From Pseudomonas uvaldensis (GTDB lineage: Bacteria; Pseudomonadota; Gammaproteobacteria; Pseudomonadales; Pseudomonadaceae), in assembly GCF_021271205.1 (NCBI RefSeq), contig NZ_JAIWKS010000003.1, positions 558,001 to 622,000 on the forward strand: a stretch of DNA of 64,000 nt, written 5' to 3'. The notes beneath the pieces are model-generated. The model searched no databases. It was not told the origin of the DNA and saw nothing but the letters and a program-made list of their open reading frames with translations. Below, one piece after another: positions 50,378 through 59,691 of this stretch. The position numbers and the translations under genes are program-made. How positions within the stretch are numbered: position 1 is the stretch's first letter; the number at the start of each line of letters is the position of its first letter.

Positions 50378-51805
50378 CTACAAGGTCAGGAAGCCGTCGT
50401 AGAGCCCATAGGCGGCCACGAGGGCGCCTGCGATCACTGCGGCGAAAATCAGCTTCTCGACAGAGGTGAAAACCGGTTTGCCCAATTCGCGCTTGGCCTT
50501 GGCGAACAGAATCGCGCCGGGGGCATAGAGCAGGGCGGAGAGCAGCAGGTACTTGATTCCACCGGCATACAGCAGCCACACCGCGTAGATCAGGGCGATG
50601 GCGCCGATGATCAGATCCTTGCGCCGCTCGGCCGCGAAGCCTTCGTAGGTCTCGCCGCGCATCGCCAGCAGCACGGCGTAGGCCGCCGACCACAGGTACG
50701 GCACCAGGATCATCGAGGTGGCGAGGTAGATCAGTGACAGGTAAGTGCTGGCCGAGAACAGGGTGATGACCAAGAACAGCTGGACCATCGCGTTGGTCAG
50801 CCACAGGGCATTGGCCGGTACGTGGTTGGCGTTCTCCCGGCGCAGGAACTCGGGCATGGTGTGGTCCTTGGCGGCGGCGAACATGATCTCGGCGCACAGC
50901 AGCACCCAGGACAGCAGCGCGCCGAGCAGCGAGATGATCAGACCCACGCTGATCAGCACCGCGCCCCAGTGACCCACTACGTGCTCCAGCACGGCCGCCA
51001 TGGAGGGGTTCTGCAGTTTTGCCAGTTCCGGCTGGGTCATGATCCCCAGCGACAAGACGTTCACCAGTACCAGGAACAACAACACGGTAATGAACCCGAT
51101 CACCGTGGCCTTGCCCACGTCCGTGCGTTTCTCGGCGCGGGCGGAAAAAATGCTCGCGCCTTCAATGCCGATGAACACCCAGACGGTGACCAGCATCATC
51201 TTGCGCACCTGGTTCATCACGCTGCCCAGGTCCGGGTTGTTCACGCCCCAGATGTCGGCGGTGAAAATATCGAGACGGAACGCGAACAGCGCGATCAGCA
51301 CGAACAACAGCAGCGGCACGACTTTGGCGACGGTGGTCACCAGGTTGATGAACGCCGCTTCCTTGATCCCTCGCAAGACCAGCCAATGCACGGCCCACAG
51401 CAGCACCGACGCACCGATCACCGCTGCGACGGTATTGCCCTCGCCAAAGATCGGGAAGAAGTAGCCCAGGGTGCTGAACAGCAACACGAAGTAGCCGACG
51501 TTACCCAACCAGGCACTGATCCAGTAGCCCCACGCCGATGAGAAACCCATGTAGTCGCCGAATCCGGCCTTGGCGTAGGCGTAGACACCGCCGTCCAGAT
51601 CGGGTTTGCGATTGGCCAGGGTCTGGAACACGAACGCGAGGGTCAGCATGCCCACTGCGGTGATTGCCCAGCCAATGAGAATGGCGCCGACATCGGCGCT
51701 GGCGGCCATGTTTTGCGGCAGGGAGAAGATTCCGCCGCCGATCATGGAGCCGACGACCAGTGCGACCAGGGCGCCGAGTCGGAGTTTTCCGGGGGTGTCA
51801 GACAT
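50378..51805 (-). CDS. arcD: Arginine/ornithine antiporter
   Basis: This 475-aa APC-superfamily exchanger brings in arginine and exports ornithine. The helix 1 motif [15 protein letters not shown] and a [18 protein letters not shown] segment are typical of ArcD. ATG 51805 has GGAG nine bases upstream and lies just downstream of a class II-spaced ANR promoter. It is the first gene of arcDABC. Confidence 0.95.
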   Translation of the reverse strand: MSDTPGKLRLGALVALVVGSMIGGGIFSLPQNMAASADVGAILIGWAITAVGMLTLAFVFQTLANRKPDLDGGVYAYAKAGFGDYMGFSSAWGYWISAWLGNVGYFVLLFSTLGYFFPIFGEGNTVAAVIGASVLLWAVHWLVLRGIKEAAFINLVTTVAKVVPLLLFVLIALFAFRLDIFTADIWGVNNPDLGSVMNQVRKMMLVTVWVFIGIEGASIFSARAEKRTDVGKATVIGFITVLLFLVLVNVLSLGIMTQPELAKLQNPSMAAVLEHVVGHWGAVLISVGLIISLLGALLSWVLLCAEIMFAAAKDHTMPEFLRRENANHVPANALWLTNAMVQLFLVITLFSASTYLSLIYLATSMILVPYLWSAAYAVLLAMRGETYEGFAAERRKDLIIGAIALIYAVWLLYAGGIKYLLLSALLYAPGAILFAKAKRELGKPVFTSVEKLIFAAVIAGALVAAYGLYDGFLTL

Positions 51806-51837
51806 GGCGAGACTCCAATGCTGCAGAAGAGAGTCAC

Positions 51838-51879
51838 AGCCTAGGTCGATTCGCCGTCGGGTTAGCTGATCCAGATCAG
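51838..51879 (-). promoter_or_regulatory. ANR (FNR-type) box and -10 of the arcDABC promoter
   Basis: The sequence CTGATCCAGATCAG at 51866-51879 matches TTGAT-N4-ATCAA in 12 of its 14 positions, with both TGAT/ATCA half sites perfect. On the minus strand a TAGGCT -10-like hexamer (51838-51843) is centred 32 bases downstream, the spacing of a class II promoter with the box at -41.5. This puts the start near 51831, 26 bases before arcD. Oxygen limitation should switch it on. Confidence 0.8.
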
Positions 51880-51890
51880 GAGGGGGCGGA

Positions 51891-53237
51891 TTACCAATGG
51901 GCTCTATGGGCGCCGAGCTCGCTCGCCCCATAGGCCCACTGCAATGGCGAACCGGTTATCTTCAGGGGCACCTGCAACCGATGGGCCGGGCCCCAGGGCG
52001 TCTGTTCCACCAGCAGGCCCTGATCGTCGGGTGTCTCGGCAGGCAGCGCCGTGCTGGTGCCTGGGCCGTGCTCGATCAACAGCTTCGCCGTACGTGCCAG
52101 CGACAGGCGTGCCGATCCACCCTGGCCCTTCTCCAGGCGCCGGGACAACAGCACAATGGCGCTGGCCGCCATGAGGTAGCCGGTGCCATGGTCCAGGGCC
52201 TGTACTGGCAGCGGTGTCGGTTTGTCCGACGGTTTCCAGCCCATGCCGGCTTCGGCAATGCCGCTGCTCATCTGTACCAGGCTGTCGAAGCCACGACGAT
52301 GCTGCCACGGGCCACTCCAGCCGTAGGCATTGAGGCTGACATCGATCAGGCCCGGCGCCATCTGCCGGCGGGCTTCGGCGCCGTAGCCCAGCCGTTCCAG
52401 GGCATCGGCGCGGTAGCCGTGGAGGAGGATGTCGGCATCGCTCAGCAGCGCCTCGAACGTGGTTCGGTCGTCAGGTCGATGCAAGTCGAGGCGAGCACAG
52501 CGTTTGCCGAGGGTGACTTCCGGCACCACGCCGGGTTCGTTCCAGGTGGGCGGATCGATGCGCAGCACATCGGCCCCCAGGCCTGCGAGAAAACGACTGG
52601 CAATGGGACCGGCCAATACGCGGGTCAGGTCCAGCACCTTGAGGCCCGCCAGTGGTCGCGCCACGGAACCGAGCCAGAGTCCAGGTCGTGCCTCGACGGA
52701 TTCAGCCAAATGCACCAGCGGCTCGGCGTTCACCGCCATGCCCTGGGGATGCGTCTGCCAGACCGGCCACGAGCGCATTTCGGCGGCGCAGCCACCGGCG
52801 TCCACCACGGCCTGTTCCAGTTCGACCTTGTTCCAGCCGGCCACTTTACTCGCCATGTCGTCGCGATCACGGCACGTGCCGAGGACTTTTTCCGCGGCAA
52901 GACGATGATGCGGTGCATTGGTGTGCAGGCGAATCCAGCCATCGGCGGTGGCGTAGTCGCCGGCCACCGGGTCCCACATCGGTGGCACGCTCCAGCCAAT
53001 GGGGCGCAGGGAGGTGGAGAACCAGAACGAGGCCAGGCGCCGGTCGACTTCGACCGGCGGCAGCCGGCCGGTTTGCTGACGGATGAGTTCGGCGGTGGCC
53101 TGGCCGGCAACGGCGATGCTGGCGCAGGCCAGTCCGGTGACGTCGAACGCGGAGGGCAGGGCGCCTTCAGCGATGAAAGGAACCGGCGTTGTCGGCAACC
53201 CGAGTGTGGCTTGCATGGATGTGAGCAGGTCTGTCAT
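51891..53237 (-). CDS. CaiB/BaiF-family (type III) CoA transferase
   Basis: This 448-aa protein has the type III CoA-transferase core in its second half: LAGLKVLDLTRVLAGPIASRF, then LGADVLRIDPP and the segment DILLHGYRADALERLGYG. The first 190 residues are a divergent half, giving a duplicated-domain layout. It transfers CoA between carboxylic acids; substrates cannot be predicted. Its stop codon is 12 bp from the ANR box, so its transcription probably runs into the arc promoter. Confidence 0.85.
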   Translation of the reverse strand: MTDLLTSMQATLGLPTTPVPFIAEGALPSAFDVTGLACASIAVAGQATAELIRQQTGRLPPVEVDRRLASFWFSTSLRPIGWSVPPMWDPVAGDYATADGWIRLHTNAPHHRLAAEKVLGTCRDRDDMASKVAGWNKVELEQAVVDAGGCAAEMRSWPVWQTHPQGMAVNAEPLVHLAESVEARPGLWLGSVARPLAGLKVLDLTRVLAGPIASRFLAGLGADVLRIDPPTWNEPGVVPEVTLGKRCARLDLHRPDDRTTFEALLSDADILLHGYRADALERLGYGAEARRQMAPGLIDVSLNAYGWSGPWQHRRGFDSLVQMSSGIAEAGMGWKPSDKPTPLPVQALDHGTGYLMAASAIVLLSRRLEKGQGGSARLSLARTAKLLIEHGPGTSTALPAETPDDQGLLVEQTPWGPAHRLQVPLKITGSPLQWAYGASELGAHRAHW

Positions 53238-53342
53238 CGAAGGCCCTCCGGAACGTGGGTTCGAGCATAGATCAAAATGCTTTGCGAGGGCGGGCGCGGT
53301 GTTTCAGGTACAACGCATTCCACATCAGGTTGTGGTAACCGT

Positions 53343-53921
53343 TCAGGCCAGTTCAGTTGTGTAAGCCCGCTCCAGCAACACGGTAAACCGGTTGAAGGCA
53401 TCCAGCGCACCTTTGTCCGCCTCGGCTTCCTGCTGTTCGGTCAATGCCAGCCCGTCGAGAATCCGGGTGAAGGTTTTCCAGCCTTCGGCGCGACCGCCCG
53501 GCGGTTCGGCGAGGTGACGGGCGCCGAAGGTTTCGCTCATGCCCAGGGCCACGGCGCGTTTGATCAGGAACGCAGCGCCAAGCTTGGAACCCTCGGACAC
53601 GAACAACCAGCCCAGGGCCTCGGCCTGGGTCGGGTTTTTCACGGCGCCGGCCACTGCCGCCGGCACTTCAGTGTCAAGGTCCGCCAGATCGGCCTTGGCC
53701 GCTTCGGCACGGCAGCGGGCCGGCAGGTCGGGAATCAGGGCGGACAGCTCCGGGTCGTTGTACAGATCCATCAGTTCCGACTGGAACAGGTACTGGGCGA
53801 CGACGAAGCGAGCGAAGCTGGCCGGCGTTTCGAACGGCGCGTGGGCCTTGACCAGGGCGTCGAGCTTGCTGTGCGGTTCGTGGGTGATCTGGTTCAGGCG
53901 TTGGGAACGTTGGGGACTCAT
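53343..53921 (-). CDS. hemO: Heme oxygenase (PigA/HemO type)
   Basis: This 192-aa bacterial heme oxygenase opens heme to biliverdin and releases iron and CO. The segment THEPHSKLDALVKAHAPFE carries the proximal histidine, and GWLFVSEGSKLGAAFL is the distal helix with the GSKLG flex. Similarity to P. aeruginosa PigA runs along the chain. AAAGGAA precedes ATG 53921. It lies 89 bp after the heme receptor gene, with a hairpin between them. Confidence 0.93.
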   Translation of the reverse strand: MSPQRSQRLNQITHEPHSKLDALVKAHAPFETPASFARFVVAQYLFQSELMDLYNDPELSALIPDLPARCRAEAAKADLADLDTEVPAAVAGAVKNPTQAEALGWLFVSEGSKLGAAFLIKRAVALGMSETFGARHLAEPPGGRAEGWKTFTRILDGLALTEQQEAEADKGALDAFNRFTVLLERAYTTELA

Positions 53922-53955
53922 GAATATTCCTTTGAATGAAAGCAGGTACTCGGTT

Positions 53956-53987
53956 CCTTTGCAGGCGCAAGCGTTCGCCTGCAAAGG
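53956..53987 (-). other. Intercistronic hairpin, receptor to hemO
   Basis: A perfect 12-bp stem CCTTTGCAGGCG / CGCCTGCAAAGG with an 8-nt loop has no T tract. It could be an RNA-processing or stability element that sets receptor to heme oxygenase ratio; I cannot show it terminates. Confidence 0.6.
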
Positions 53988-54010
53988 ATTCGTCTGGCGG
54001 AGTGACCGGG

Positions 54011-56605
54011 TCAGATGTCCCAGATCAGATTCACCGCGAAATTGCGCCCCGGCGCGGTCAGGCGATCGAGGTTGGCGGGGTTCAGCACCGCTGCTTCGCC
54101 GACGCTGTCGTAGCCGCGCACGTTGTCCCACAGCCAGTATTTCTTGTCGGTCAGGTTGTAGAGCCCGCCACTGAGCGTGACGTCGTCGGTCACTTTGTAA
54201 AACCCGGTCAGGTCGAGGATGCCGAAGCCCGGTGTCTTGAACTGGCTGCTGACGCCATCGGGGGAGTTGAAGTTGCTGTCGTCGACGCGGTTCTTTTTCC
54301 GGACCAGGGTCCAGCTGAGCAGGGTGCCGTAATCGTCCTGGTCATAACCCAGGCCGAACACGCCGGTCAGCGGGTTGACGCTGTTGATCGGCTGGCCGGT
54401 GTCGTTGTTGCGACCGTAGGCATAGGCCACCGAACCCTGGGTATACAGGCCCTGTGGCGCGCCGAACACGTCCAGGTCCAGGCGTCCCTTGACCTCGGCG
54501 CCCTTGATGGTGGCGTGCTTGATGTTGTTGCTCTGGAAGGTCAACTGATTGGCCCCCGGGGTGATTGCATCTTCGTTGATGAAGTCGCGGTACTTGTTGT
54601 AGAAGACGGCTACGTCGAACGAGCCGGCGTCGAAACGCCCCCGCAGGCCGGTCTCGTAGCTTTTGCTTTTTTCCGGCTCCAGGTCGGGGTTGGGTTCCAC
54701 GCTGTAGCCGGCGTCGGGGTTGTCGAAGCGCCCGTACAGGGCCTTGGCGGTCGGTGTGCGGAACCCTTCGGCGTACTGGCCGTACCAGGTGTACTGGTCG
54801 GTGAAGGCGTAGGTCAGGCCGAACTTGGGCGAGACGCGATGCCAGGTCTTGTTGCTGTCACTGACTTCGCCGCCACCGGTGGGGTCAACGGTGCTGAGGA
54901 ATGCCTCGGTGAGGTGCGGCTTGAGGCGGGTGTGGTCGTAGCGCAGGCCCGGGGTGAAGGTCCACTTCTCCCAACTGATCTGGTCCTGGGCGAACAGGCT
55001 ATAGGTATTGATGGTCGGGTCCGGGAAGTCGCTGGCTTTTGCCAGCACGTCGCGGGTGCTGATGGCTCCTACAGTCGGACAGCCCACGCCGACCGCCAGG
55101 CAGACGCCATTGCCGCTGCGCGAGCCAGTGACTTTCTGCTGCTTGAGGGTGGTGCCATAGGTCAGCGCGTGGTCGGTCTGGGCGATGCTGAAGGCTTTTT
55201 CCAACTGCGCGTCGAAGATCCACTGTTTTTCTTCATAGAGGGTATTCCGGGTTCGCAACACCTGGCGGGTGATGGGGAAATAGAACTCGGCGGTGCTCTG
55301 GTCGGTCTTGGCGATCTGGTGGTTCAGGCTCCATTTCACGCGGTCGGCCAGCAGGCTGTCGAGGGCGAAACTGTGTTCCAGGCCGAAGCGCTCGCGACTG
55401 ATGGTGTCGTTGCCGGTGCGCCACTGGTACATGCCACCAGGCAGCACGAAAGGGGGAATGGCCGGCTGGCCGTTGGCATAGGGGCCGCCATAGGCGCTTT
55501 TCAGATCGCTGTCGCGGTCGTCCTTGTACTTCTCGTAGACCAGCCCCAGGCGCGAATCTTCGTTGTAATTCCAGCCCAGTTTGGCCAGTACATTGTTGGC
55601 GCGTACGTCTTCCGGGTTGGCCGCGGTGCGCTCCAGGCCGGTGCCGTTGTGGCTGCCGTAGGATTCGGTTTCATGACCGTCGCGCTGGCTGTAGTGCAGC
55701 AGGCCATCGAATGCACCGCTGCGGCCGGCGACGGTGGCGGACTTGAGCCAGCTCTCGTCGGCGGAGCTGTAGCCGGTTTTCAGCCGGGCGCCGACGTCGT
55801 TGCCCGGCTTGATGATGTCGTCCGGGTCCAGGGTGAAGTAACTGACGGCACCGCCGATGGCATTGCTGCCGTACAGCACTGAGGCCGGGCCGCGCAGGAT
55901 CTCCACGCGCTTGACGATTTCCGGGTCGACATAGTTGCGCTGGGTCTTGGCGTAGGGGCCGTTGAAGAAGCTGTCGGGGATTTCCACGCCGTCGACCTGA
56001 GTCAGGATCCGGTTACCGTCGATGCCGCGGATGTTATAGCCGCTGATACCGCCGCGCTGGCCGGCACCCCCCACTGAGACACCGGGTTCGTAACGCACCA
56101 GATCTTTGATGGTGTTGACGTTGTGACGGTCCAGCGCCTGCCGATCATGGACCGTGACGGTGCTGGGTACGCGGGTGATGGCTTGTTCCTGGCGGGTGGC
56201 GCTGATGGTCACCTGCTCCAGGTTCAGCACGCTGCCGGTGTCGTTCTTTACCAGGACAACGTTGTTGCTGCTCAGTTTGCGATAGCCGAGGTTGGTCCCC
56301 ACCAACAGGCGCTCCAGAGCCTTTTCCGGCGATAGCGAACCGTTCACGCCGGGCGAGGCGACGCCTTCGGCCAGTTCGGCCGACAGACCCACCTGCCAAC
56401 CCGTGACCGCGGTAAAGGCATTCAGGGCCGAAACCAGCGGTTGCTGGGCGATGGTGAAGGTGTAGTCGCCCATGTTGTGCGTCGACGATTGCGCGGCGGT
56501 GGCGGCCAGGGCGGTCGGGACGCTGCCGGCCATCAGGATGGCGGCGGTCAGCAATGACAACGTGCGGGTAGGGGCGAGGAACCGGCAAGTAAGGCGAGAG
56601 GACAT
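54011..56605 (-). CDS. hxuA: TonB-dependent heme receptor with STN signalling domain
   Basis: This 864-aa outer-membrane receptor has a signal peptide of about 35 residues. A secretin/TonB short N-terminal domain (about 45-120) signals to FecR, then come the plug (TISATRQEQAITRVPSTVTV) and a 22-strand barrel ending in NFAVNLIWDI. FRTP and NPDL stand in for the FRAP and NPNL boxes of heme receptors. No histidine lies between them, so heme versus heme-protein specificity is open. I use ATG 56605 (GGAG eight bases upstream). The linkage to hemO supports heme as ligand; the symbol is tentative. Confidence 0.8.
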   Translation of the reverse strand: MSSRLTCRFLAPTRTLSLLTAAILMAGSVPTALAATAAQSSTHNMGDYTFTIAQQPLVSALNAFTAVTGWQVGLSAELAEGVASPGVNGSLSPEKALERLLVGTNLGYRKLSSNNVVLVKNDTGSVLNLEQVTISATRQEQAITRVPSTVTVHDRQALDRHNVNTIKDLVRYEPGVSVGGAGQRGGISGYNIRGIDGNRILTQVDGVEIPDSFFNGPYAKTQRNYVDPEIVKRVEILRGPASVLYGSNAIGGAVSYFTLDPDDIIKPGNDVGARLKTGYSSADESWLKSATVAGRSGAFDGLLHYSQRDGHETESYGSHNGTGLERTAANPEDVRANNVLAKLGWNYNEDSRLGLVYEKYKDDRDSDLKSAYGGPYANGQPAIPPFVLPGGMYQWRTGNDTISRERFGLEHSFALDSLLADRVKWSLNHQIAKTDQSTAEFYFPITRQVLRTRNTLYEEKQWIFDAQLEKAFSIAQTDHALTYGTTLKQQKVTGSRSGNGVCLAVGVGCPTVGAISTRDVLAKASDFPDPTINTYSLFAQDQISWEKWTFTPGLRYDHTRLKPHLTEAFLSTVDPTGGGEVSDSNKTWHRVSPKFGLTYAFTDQYTWYGQYAEGFRTPTAKALYGRFDNPDAGYSVEPNPDLEPEKSKSYETGLRGRFDAGSFDVAVFYNKYRDFINEDAITPGANQLTFQSNNIKHATIKGAEVKGRLDLDVFGAPQGLYTQGSVAYAYGRNNDTGQPINSVNPLTGVFGLGYDQDDYGTLLSWTLVRKKNRVDDSNFNSPDGVSSQFKTPGFGILDLTGFYKVTDDVTLSGGLYNLTDKKYWLWDNVRGYDSVGEAAVLNPANLDRLTAPGRNFAVNLIWDI

Positions 56606-56654
56606 CGATAGCGCTCCGTGTCGCATCTGTTATAGGTGCAGATCGGCATCTGTA

Positions 56655-56673
56655 GATGCGAATCAATTGCATT
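56655..56673. promoter_or_regulatory. Possible second Fur box before the receptor gene
   Basis: The 19-mer GATGCGAATCAATTGCATT agrees at about 14 positions with the Fur form AATGAGAATCATTCTCATT. It lies in the 119-bp gap between the FecR gene and the receptor start, where an ECF-sigma promoter is also expected. By-eye match only. Confidence 0.4.
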
Positions 56674-56724
56674 GGCTATAACGAGACGAACCAGCTCACG
56701 CTATCGAGTAAAAATAATGCTCCT

Positions 56725-57687
56725 TCAGTTCAGGATGACCAGGGCTGGGAATTCCTGGACCCGTGCCGAGGTGATGTGGGCCAGCGAGCGCACCACGTCC
56801 AGCGGTTGGTCGAGGCGGTAATTGCCGGTCACCGTGATATGGGCCAACTGCTCGTTGCGATTGATGATCCAGCCGGGGTAGTAGCGCTGCAGTTCGGCCA
56901 ATACCTGGTCCAGCGATCGATTTTCGAATACCAGCCGTCCCTGGACCCACGCCAGATCGGTGCCGGCATCGAGCCTCGCCGGGCGATCGAAGCCGTTGGG
57001 GCCGATGCGGATGCTTTCCCCGGCCGAGAGTCGTACATGGGTGTCGTTGCGGTTGGCCCGCAATTCCACATCGCCGCGCTGCACCTGGACTTGGGTGACG
57101 CCGTCGAGATAGCGCATCGCGAATGCAGTGTCGCTGACGCTGGCGATGACCGGGCCGGCTTCGATTTCCAGGGGCAGGCTGTGATTGCCCGGTACCTCGA
57201 AGAACGCTTCGCCCTTGTACAGCCGGGCCATGTGCCGTTGTCCGTTGAAGGTACTGGAGAAGGCTGAGTCGGTGTTGAGCAGGACTTTGGAACCATCCTC
57301 CAGTTGCAGGCGCTGGCGCTCGCCGACCACGGTCAGGTGATCGGCCTGGAAGCGCAGGGGCAGGTCGCTGAAATTGAACAGGCCCAGGAACAGCACGGCC
57401 GCTGTGGCCAGCGGTTTCCAGTGGCTACGCAAACGTGACAGCGCGGTGACCCTTGGCCGGGCCTGCAACTGGCGCGCACTTTCCAGTACCTGCGGGCCGT
57501 CCCAGATGGTCTGTGCCCTGACAAACGCTTCGCCATGGCGCGGATCGGCCGCCAACCAGTCCTGGAATTGCCGTGTCTGCTCCTGGCTGGGGTTCTCCAA
57601 CAGGATCAGCCAGTCCAGCGCCTGCTCCATGGCATGGGCGGTGTCCGGGCGAGTCGTCGGCTCAGCGGCGCGGTGAGAGTCTGTCAC
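56725..57687 (-). CDS. FecR-family anti-sigma regulator
   Basis: This 320-aa protein has a cytosolic N-terminal domain (EQALDWLILLENPSQEQTRQ, DPRHGEAFVRAQTIWD), one membrane helix (about 93-110) and a periplasmic FecR domain (GERQRLQLEDGSKVLLNTDS). It transmits the receptor's ligand signal to the FecI-like sigma factor. It lies 62 bp after the sigma gene and upstream of the receptor gene, the usual cell-surface signalling order. Confidence 0.93.
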   Translation of the reverse strand: MTDSHRAAEPTTRPDTAHAMEQALDWLILLENPSQEQTRQFQDWLAADPRHGEAFVRAQTIWDGPQVLESARQLQARPRVTALSRLRSHWKPLATAAVLFLGLFNFSDLPLRFQADHLTVVGERQRLQLEDGSKVLLNTDSAFSSTFNGQRHMARLYKGEAFFEVPGNHSLPLEIEAGPVIASVSDTAFAMRYLDGVTQVQVQRGDVELRANRNDTHVRLSAGESIRIGPNGFDRPARLDAGTDLAWVQGRLVFENRSLDQVLAELQRYYPGWIINRNEQLAHITVTGNYRLDQPLDVVRSLAHITSARVQEFPALVILN

Positions 57688-57749
57688 GGTAAGACCTCGT
57701 CGTGGGCGGCAAGTGGCGCAGTTTACCGCTTGGGGCTTGTGGCTTGCAG

Positions 57750-58268
57750 CTAGCTATCGGAGTGACGCTCGGCCACGCCGATACAGATCGCCATGATCAG
57801 CTTCAGTTCCTTTTGCACGGTGCTCAGTGACACACCCAACCGTTCGGCGATGTCCTGGTAACCGTAACCCTGCAGGCGGTTGAGAATGAAGATCTGCTGC
57901 TGGCGCGGACTCAGCGCTTGCAGACTGGCGTTGAGCCGTTCGAGCATCTGCCCGGCGTGAGCGGCATCTTCGGCGCTGCCCTGAGGGGCGACCACATTGT
58001 TCACGACCTCCACCGGCACATCTTCCAGCAGCGTCCGGGACTGGATGCGCCGGGCGCGCAAATGATCCAGCGCCAGGTTGCGCGCGGTCTGGAAGACGAA
58101 GGGTTCGAGGTGATCGACCGTACGTTCGTTCAACGCACGGGTGACCCGCAGGTACGTTTCCTGAAGCAGGTCTTCGGCAGTGCTGGGGTTGTTGACCATT
58201 CGCTCCAGGGTGCGCAGCAGCGGTATGCGCTGGGCGAGGAAGACATGGTGAAAGTGCGATTGACTCAC
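57750..58268 (-). CDS. FecI-family ECF sigma factor
   Basis: This 172-aa sigma factor has region 2 (AEDLLQETYLRVTRAL, then FQTARNLALDHLRARRIQS) and region 4 (LQALSPRQQQIFILNRLQGY, then DIAERLGVSLSTVQKELK). Start is GTG 58268. The 35-bp Fur palindrome ends 17 bases upstream, so iron should repress it directly. Target is the receptor gene two genes downstream, via FecR. Confidence 0.94.
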   Translation of the reverse strand: MSQSHFHHVFLAQRIPLLRTLERMVNNPSTAEDLLQETYLRVTRALNERTVDHLEPFVFQTARNLALDHLRARRIQSRTLLEDVPVEVVNNVVAPQGSAEDAAHAGQMLERLNASLQALSPRQQQIFILNRLQGYGYQDIAERLGVSLSTVQKELKLIMAICIGVAERHSDS

Positions 58269-58285
58269 GGTAGGGCCCGATTCGG

Positions 58286-58320
58286 TTTGCCTAGATGATA
58301 ATGCTTATCATCTAGGCAAA
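58286..58320 (-). promoter_or_regulatory. Fur box palindrome before the ECF sigma gene
   Basis: A perfect 16-bp inverted repeat TTTGCCTAGATGATAA / TTATCATCTAGGCAAA with centre TGC holds TGATAAT-G-CTTATCA, 14 of 15 positions of the Fur 7-1-7 motif. It lies right at the 5' end of the sigma gene, so bound Fur-Fe2+ would block its transcription. Confidence 0.87.
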
Positions 58321-58356
58321 TGGTCAAGCCTCGAATCAAGGGCCGCTCCCGAATCC

Positions 58357-58446
58357 TGTGGGAGCGGGCTTGCTCGCGAAAGCGATTTCACATTCAACAC
58401 CCATGTTGCCTGGCCCACCCTCTTCGCGAGCAAGCCCGCTCCCACA
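58357..58446. repeat. Inverted REP pair (REPIN-like)
   Basis: Two full cores facing inward enclose about 42 bp. The pair lies between the Fur palindrome and the gap 3' end; a gap transcript could end here. Confidence 0.88.
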
Positions 58447-58470
58447 GAACGGCTCAGTCGTGTTCGTGGT

Positions 58471-59472
58471 TTACTCGGCGTTACACAACGCCAGGCAGTT
58501 ATCCAGCATGCGGTTGGAGAAGCCCCACTCGTTGTCGTACCAGGCCAGTACCTTGAGCAGCTTGCCGCTGACCTTGGTGTGGTTGGCGTCGAAGATCGAT
58601 GACAGCGGGTTGTGGTTGAAGTCACTGGAAACCAGCGGCAGGGTGTTGTAGCCGAGGATCTTGGAATGTTGGCTGGCCTGACGCAGCAGGGCGTTGACTT
58701 CGTCGGCCGAGGTGTCGCGCTTGAGCTGCACGGTCAGGTCCACCAGGGACACGTTGATCACTGGCACGCGCACGGCCATGCCGGTCAGCTTGCCTGCCAG
58801 TTCCGGCAGCACCAGGCCCACCGCTTCGGCGGCGCCGGTCTTGCTCGGGATCATGTTCTGGGTGGCTGAACGGGCGCGGTACGGGTCGCTGTGGTAGACG
58901 TCGGTCAGGTTCTGGTCGTTGGTGTAGGCATGGATGGTGGTCATCAGGCCGCTTTCGATGCCCAGCTCGCGGTGCAGCACCTGGGCCACCGGGGCCAGGC
59001 AGTTGGTAGTGCACGACGCGTTGGAAATGATCTGGTGGGACTGGCGCAGGATGTCGTGGTTAACGCCATACACCACGGTGGCGTCGGCGCCCTTGGCCGG
59101 GGCCGAGATGATCACCTTGCGGGCGCCGGCGCTGATGTGCGCGGCGGCCTTGGCGCGGTCGGTGAACAGGCCGGTGCATTCGAACACCACGTCGATCTTC
59201 TCGGCGGCCCAGGGCAGTTCGGCCGGGTTGCGGATGGCGCTGACCGAAATGCGGTCGCCATTGACCGTCAGGCTTTCATGATCGTGCTGTACATCGGCAT
59301 CGAATGTGCCGTGAACGGTGTCGTACTCGAGCAGGTGAGCATTGATTGCACTGTCACCCAGGTCGTTGATCGCGACGATCTGCAAGTCGCGGCGGTAGCC
59401 TTGGGTATACAGTGCACGGAGGACGTTGCGGCCGATGCGGCCAAAACCATTGATTGCGATTCGAAGAGTCAT
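58471..59472 (-). CDS. gap: Glyceraldehyde-3-phosphate dehydrogenase (type I)
   Basis: This 333-aa NAD-dependent enzyme converts glyceraldehyde 3-phosphate to 1,3-bisphosphoglycerate. The N-terminal [14 protein letters not shown] binds NAD, the active site SCTTNC has Cys154, and [13 protein letters not shown] is conserved. It is divergent from edd, with HexR-type operators between them, which matches the gap-1/edd control region of Pseudomonas glucose catabolism. The ribosome site before ATG 59472 is weak. Confidence 0.96.
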   Translation of the reverse strand: MTLRIAINGFGRIGRNVLRALYTQGYRRDLQIVAINDLGDSAINAHLLEYDTVHGTFDADVQHDHESLTVNGDRISVSAIRNPAELPWAAEKIDVVFECTGLFTDRAKAAAHISAGARKVIISAPAKGADATVVYGVNHDILRQSHQIISNASCTTNCLAPVAQVLHRELGIESGLMTTIHAYTNDQNLTDVYHSDPYRARSATQNMIPSKTGAAEAVGLVLPELAGKLTGMAVRVPVINVSLVDLTVQLKRDTSADEVNALLRQASQHSKILGYNTLPLVSSDFNHNPLSSIFDANHTKVSGKLLKVLAWYDNEWGFSNRMLDNCLALCNAE

Positions 59473-59494
59473 TAACTGCGCCGCCGTCGATTTG

Positions 59495-59509
59495 TTGTTG
59501 GAATTACAA
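59495..59509. promoter_or_regulatory. HexR-type operator near gap
   Basis: TTGT-TGGAATT-ACAA fits the TTGT-N7-ACAA pattern of HexR, which represses edd, zwf and gap genes and is released by 2-keto-3-deoxy-6-phosphogluconate. It lies 23 bases upstream of the gap start codon, where it could block transcription. Confidence 0.72.
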
Positions 59510-59556
59510 GATTATTCGCATAAAAATAGAAAACAAGCCTTTTTGATGGCAATATT

Positions 59557-59571
59557 TTGTTTTATCTACAA
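59557..59571. promoter_or_regulatory. HexR-type operator near edd
   Basis: TTGT-TTTATCT-ACAA is a second copy with the same 7-bp spacing, 62 bp from the first (centre to centre) and about 120 bp before the edd start. The two operators would allow joint control of gap and edd. Confidence 0.72.
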
Positions 59572-59691
59572 CGAGTGACCTGAATCAACTGGTCCGAGTG
59601 GTCATCAAACCGTCCGTCGCCCAACGCGCCGAGGGGTTTTGACCAGCATAGACAATCAGGTCGCCACACCCGTTAGCCTGGAGTTCTACAC

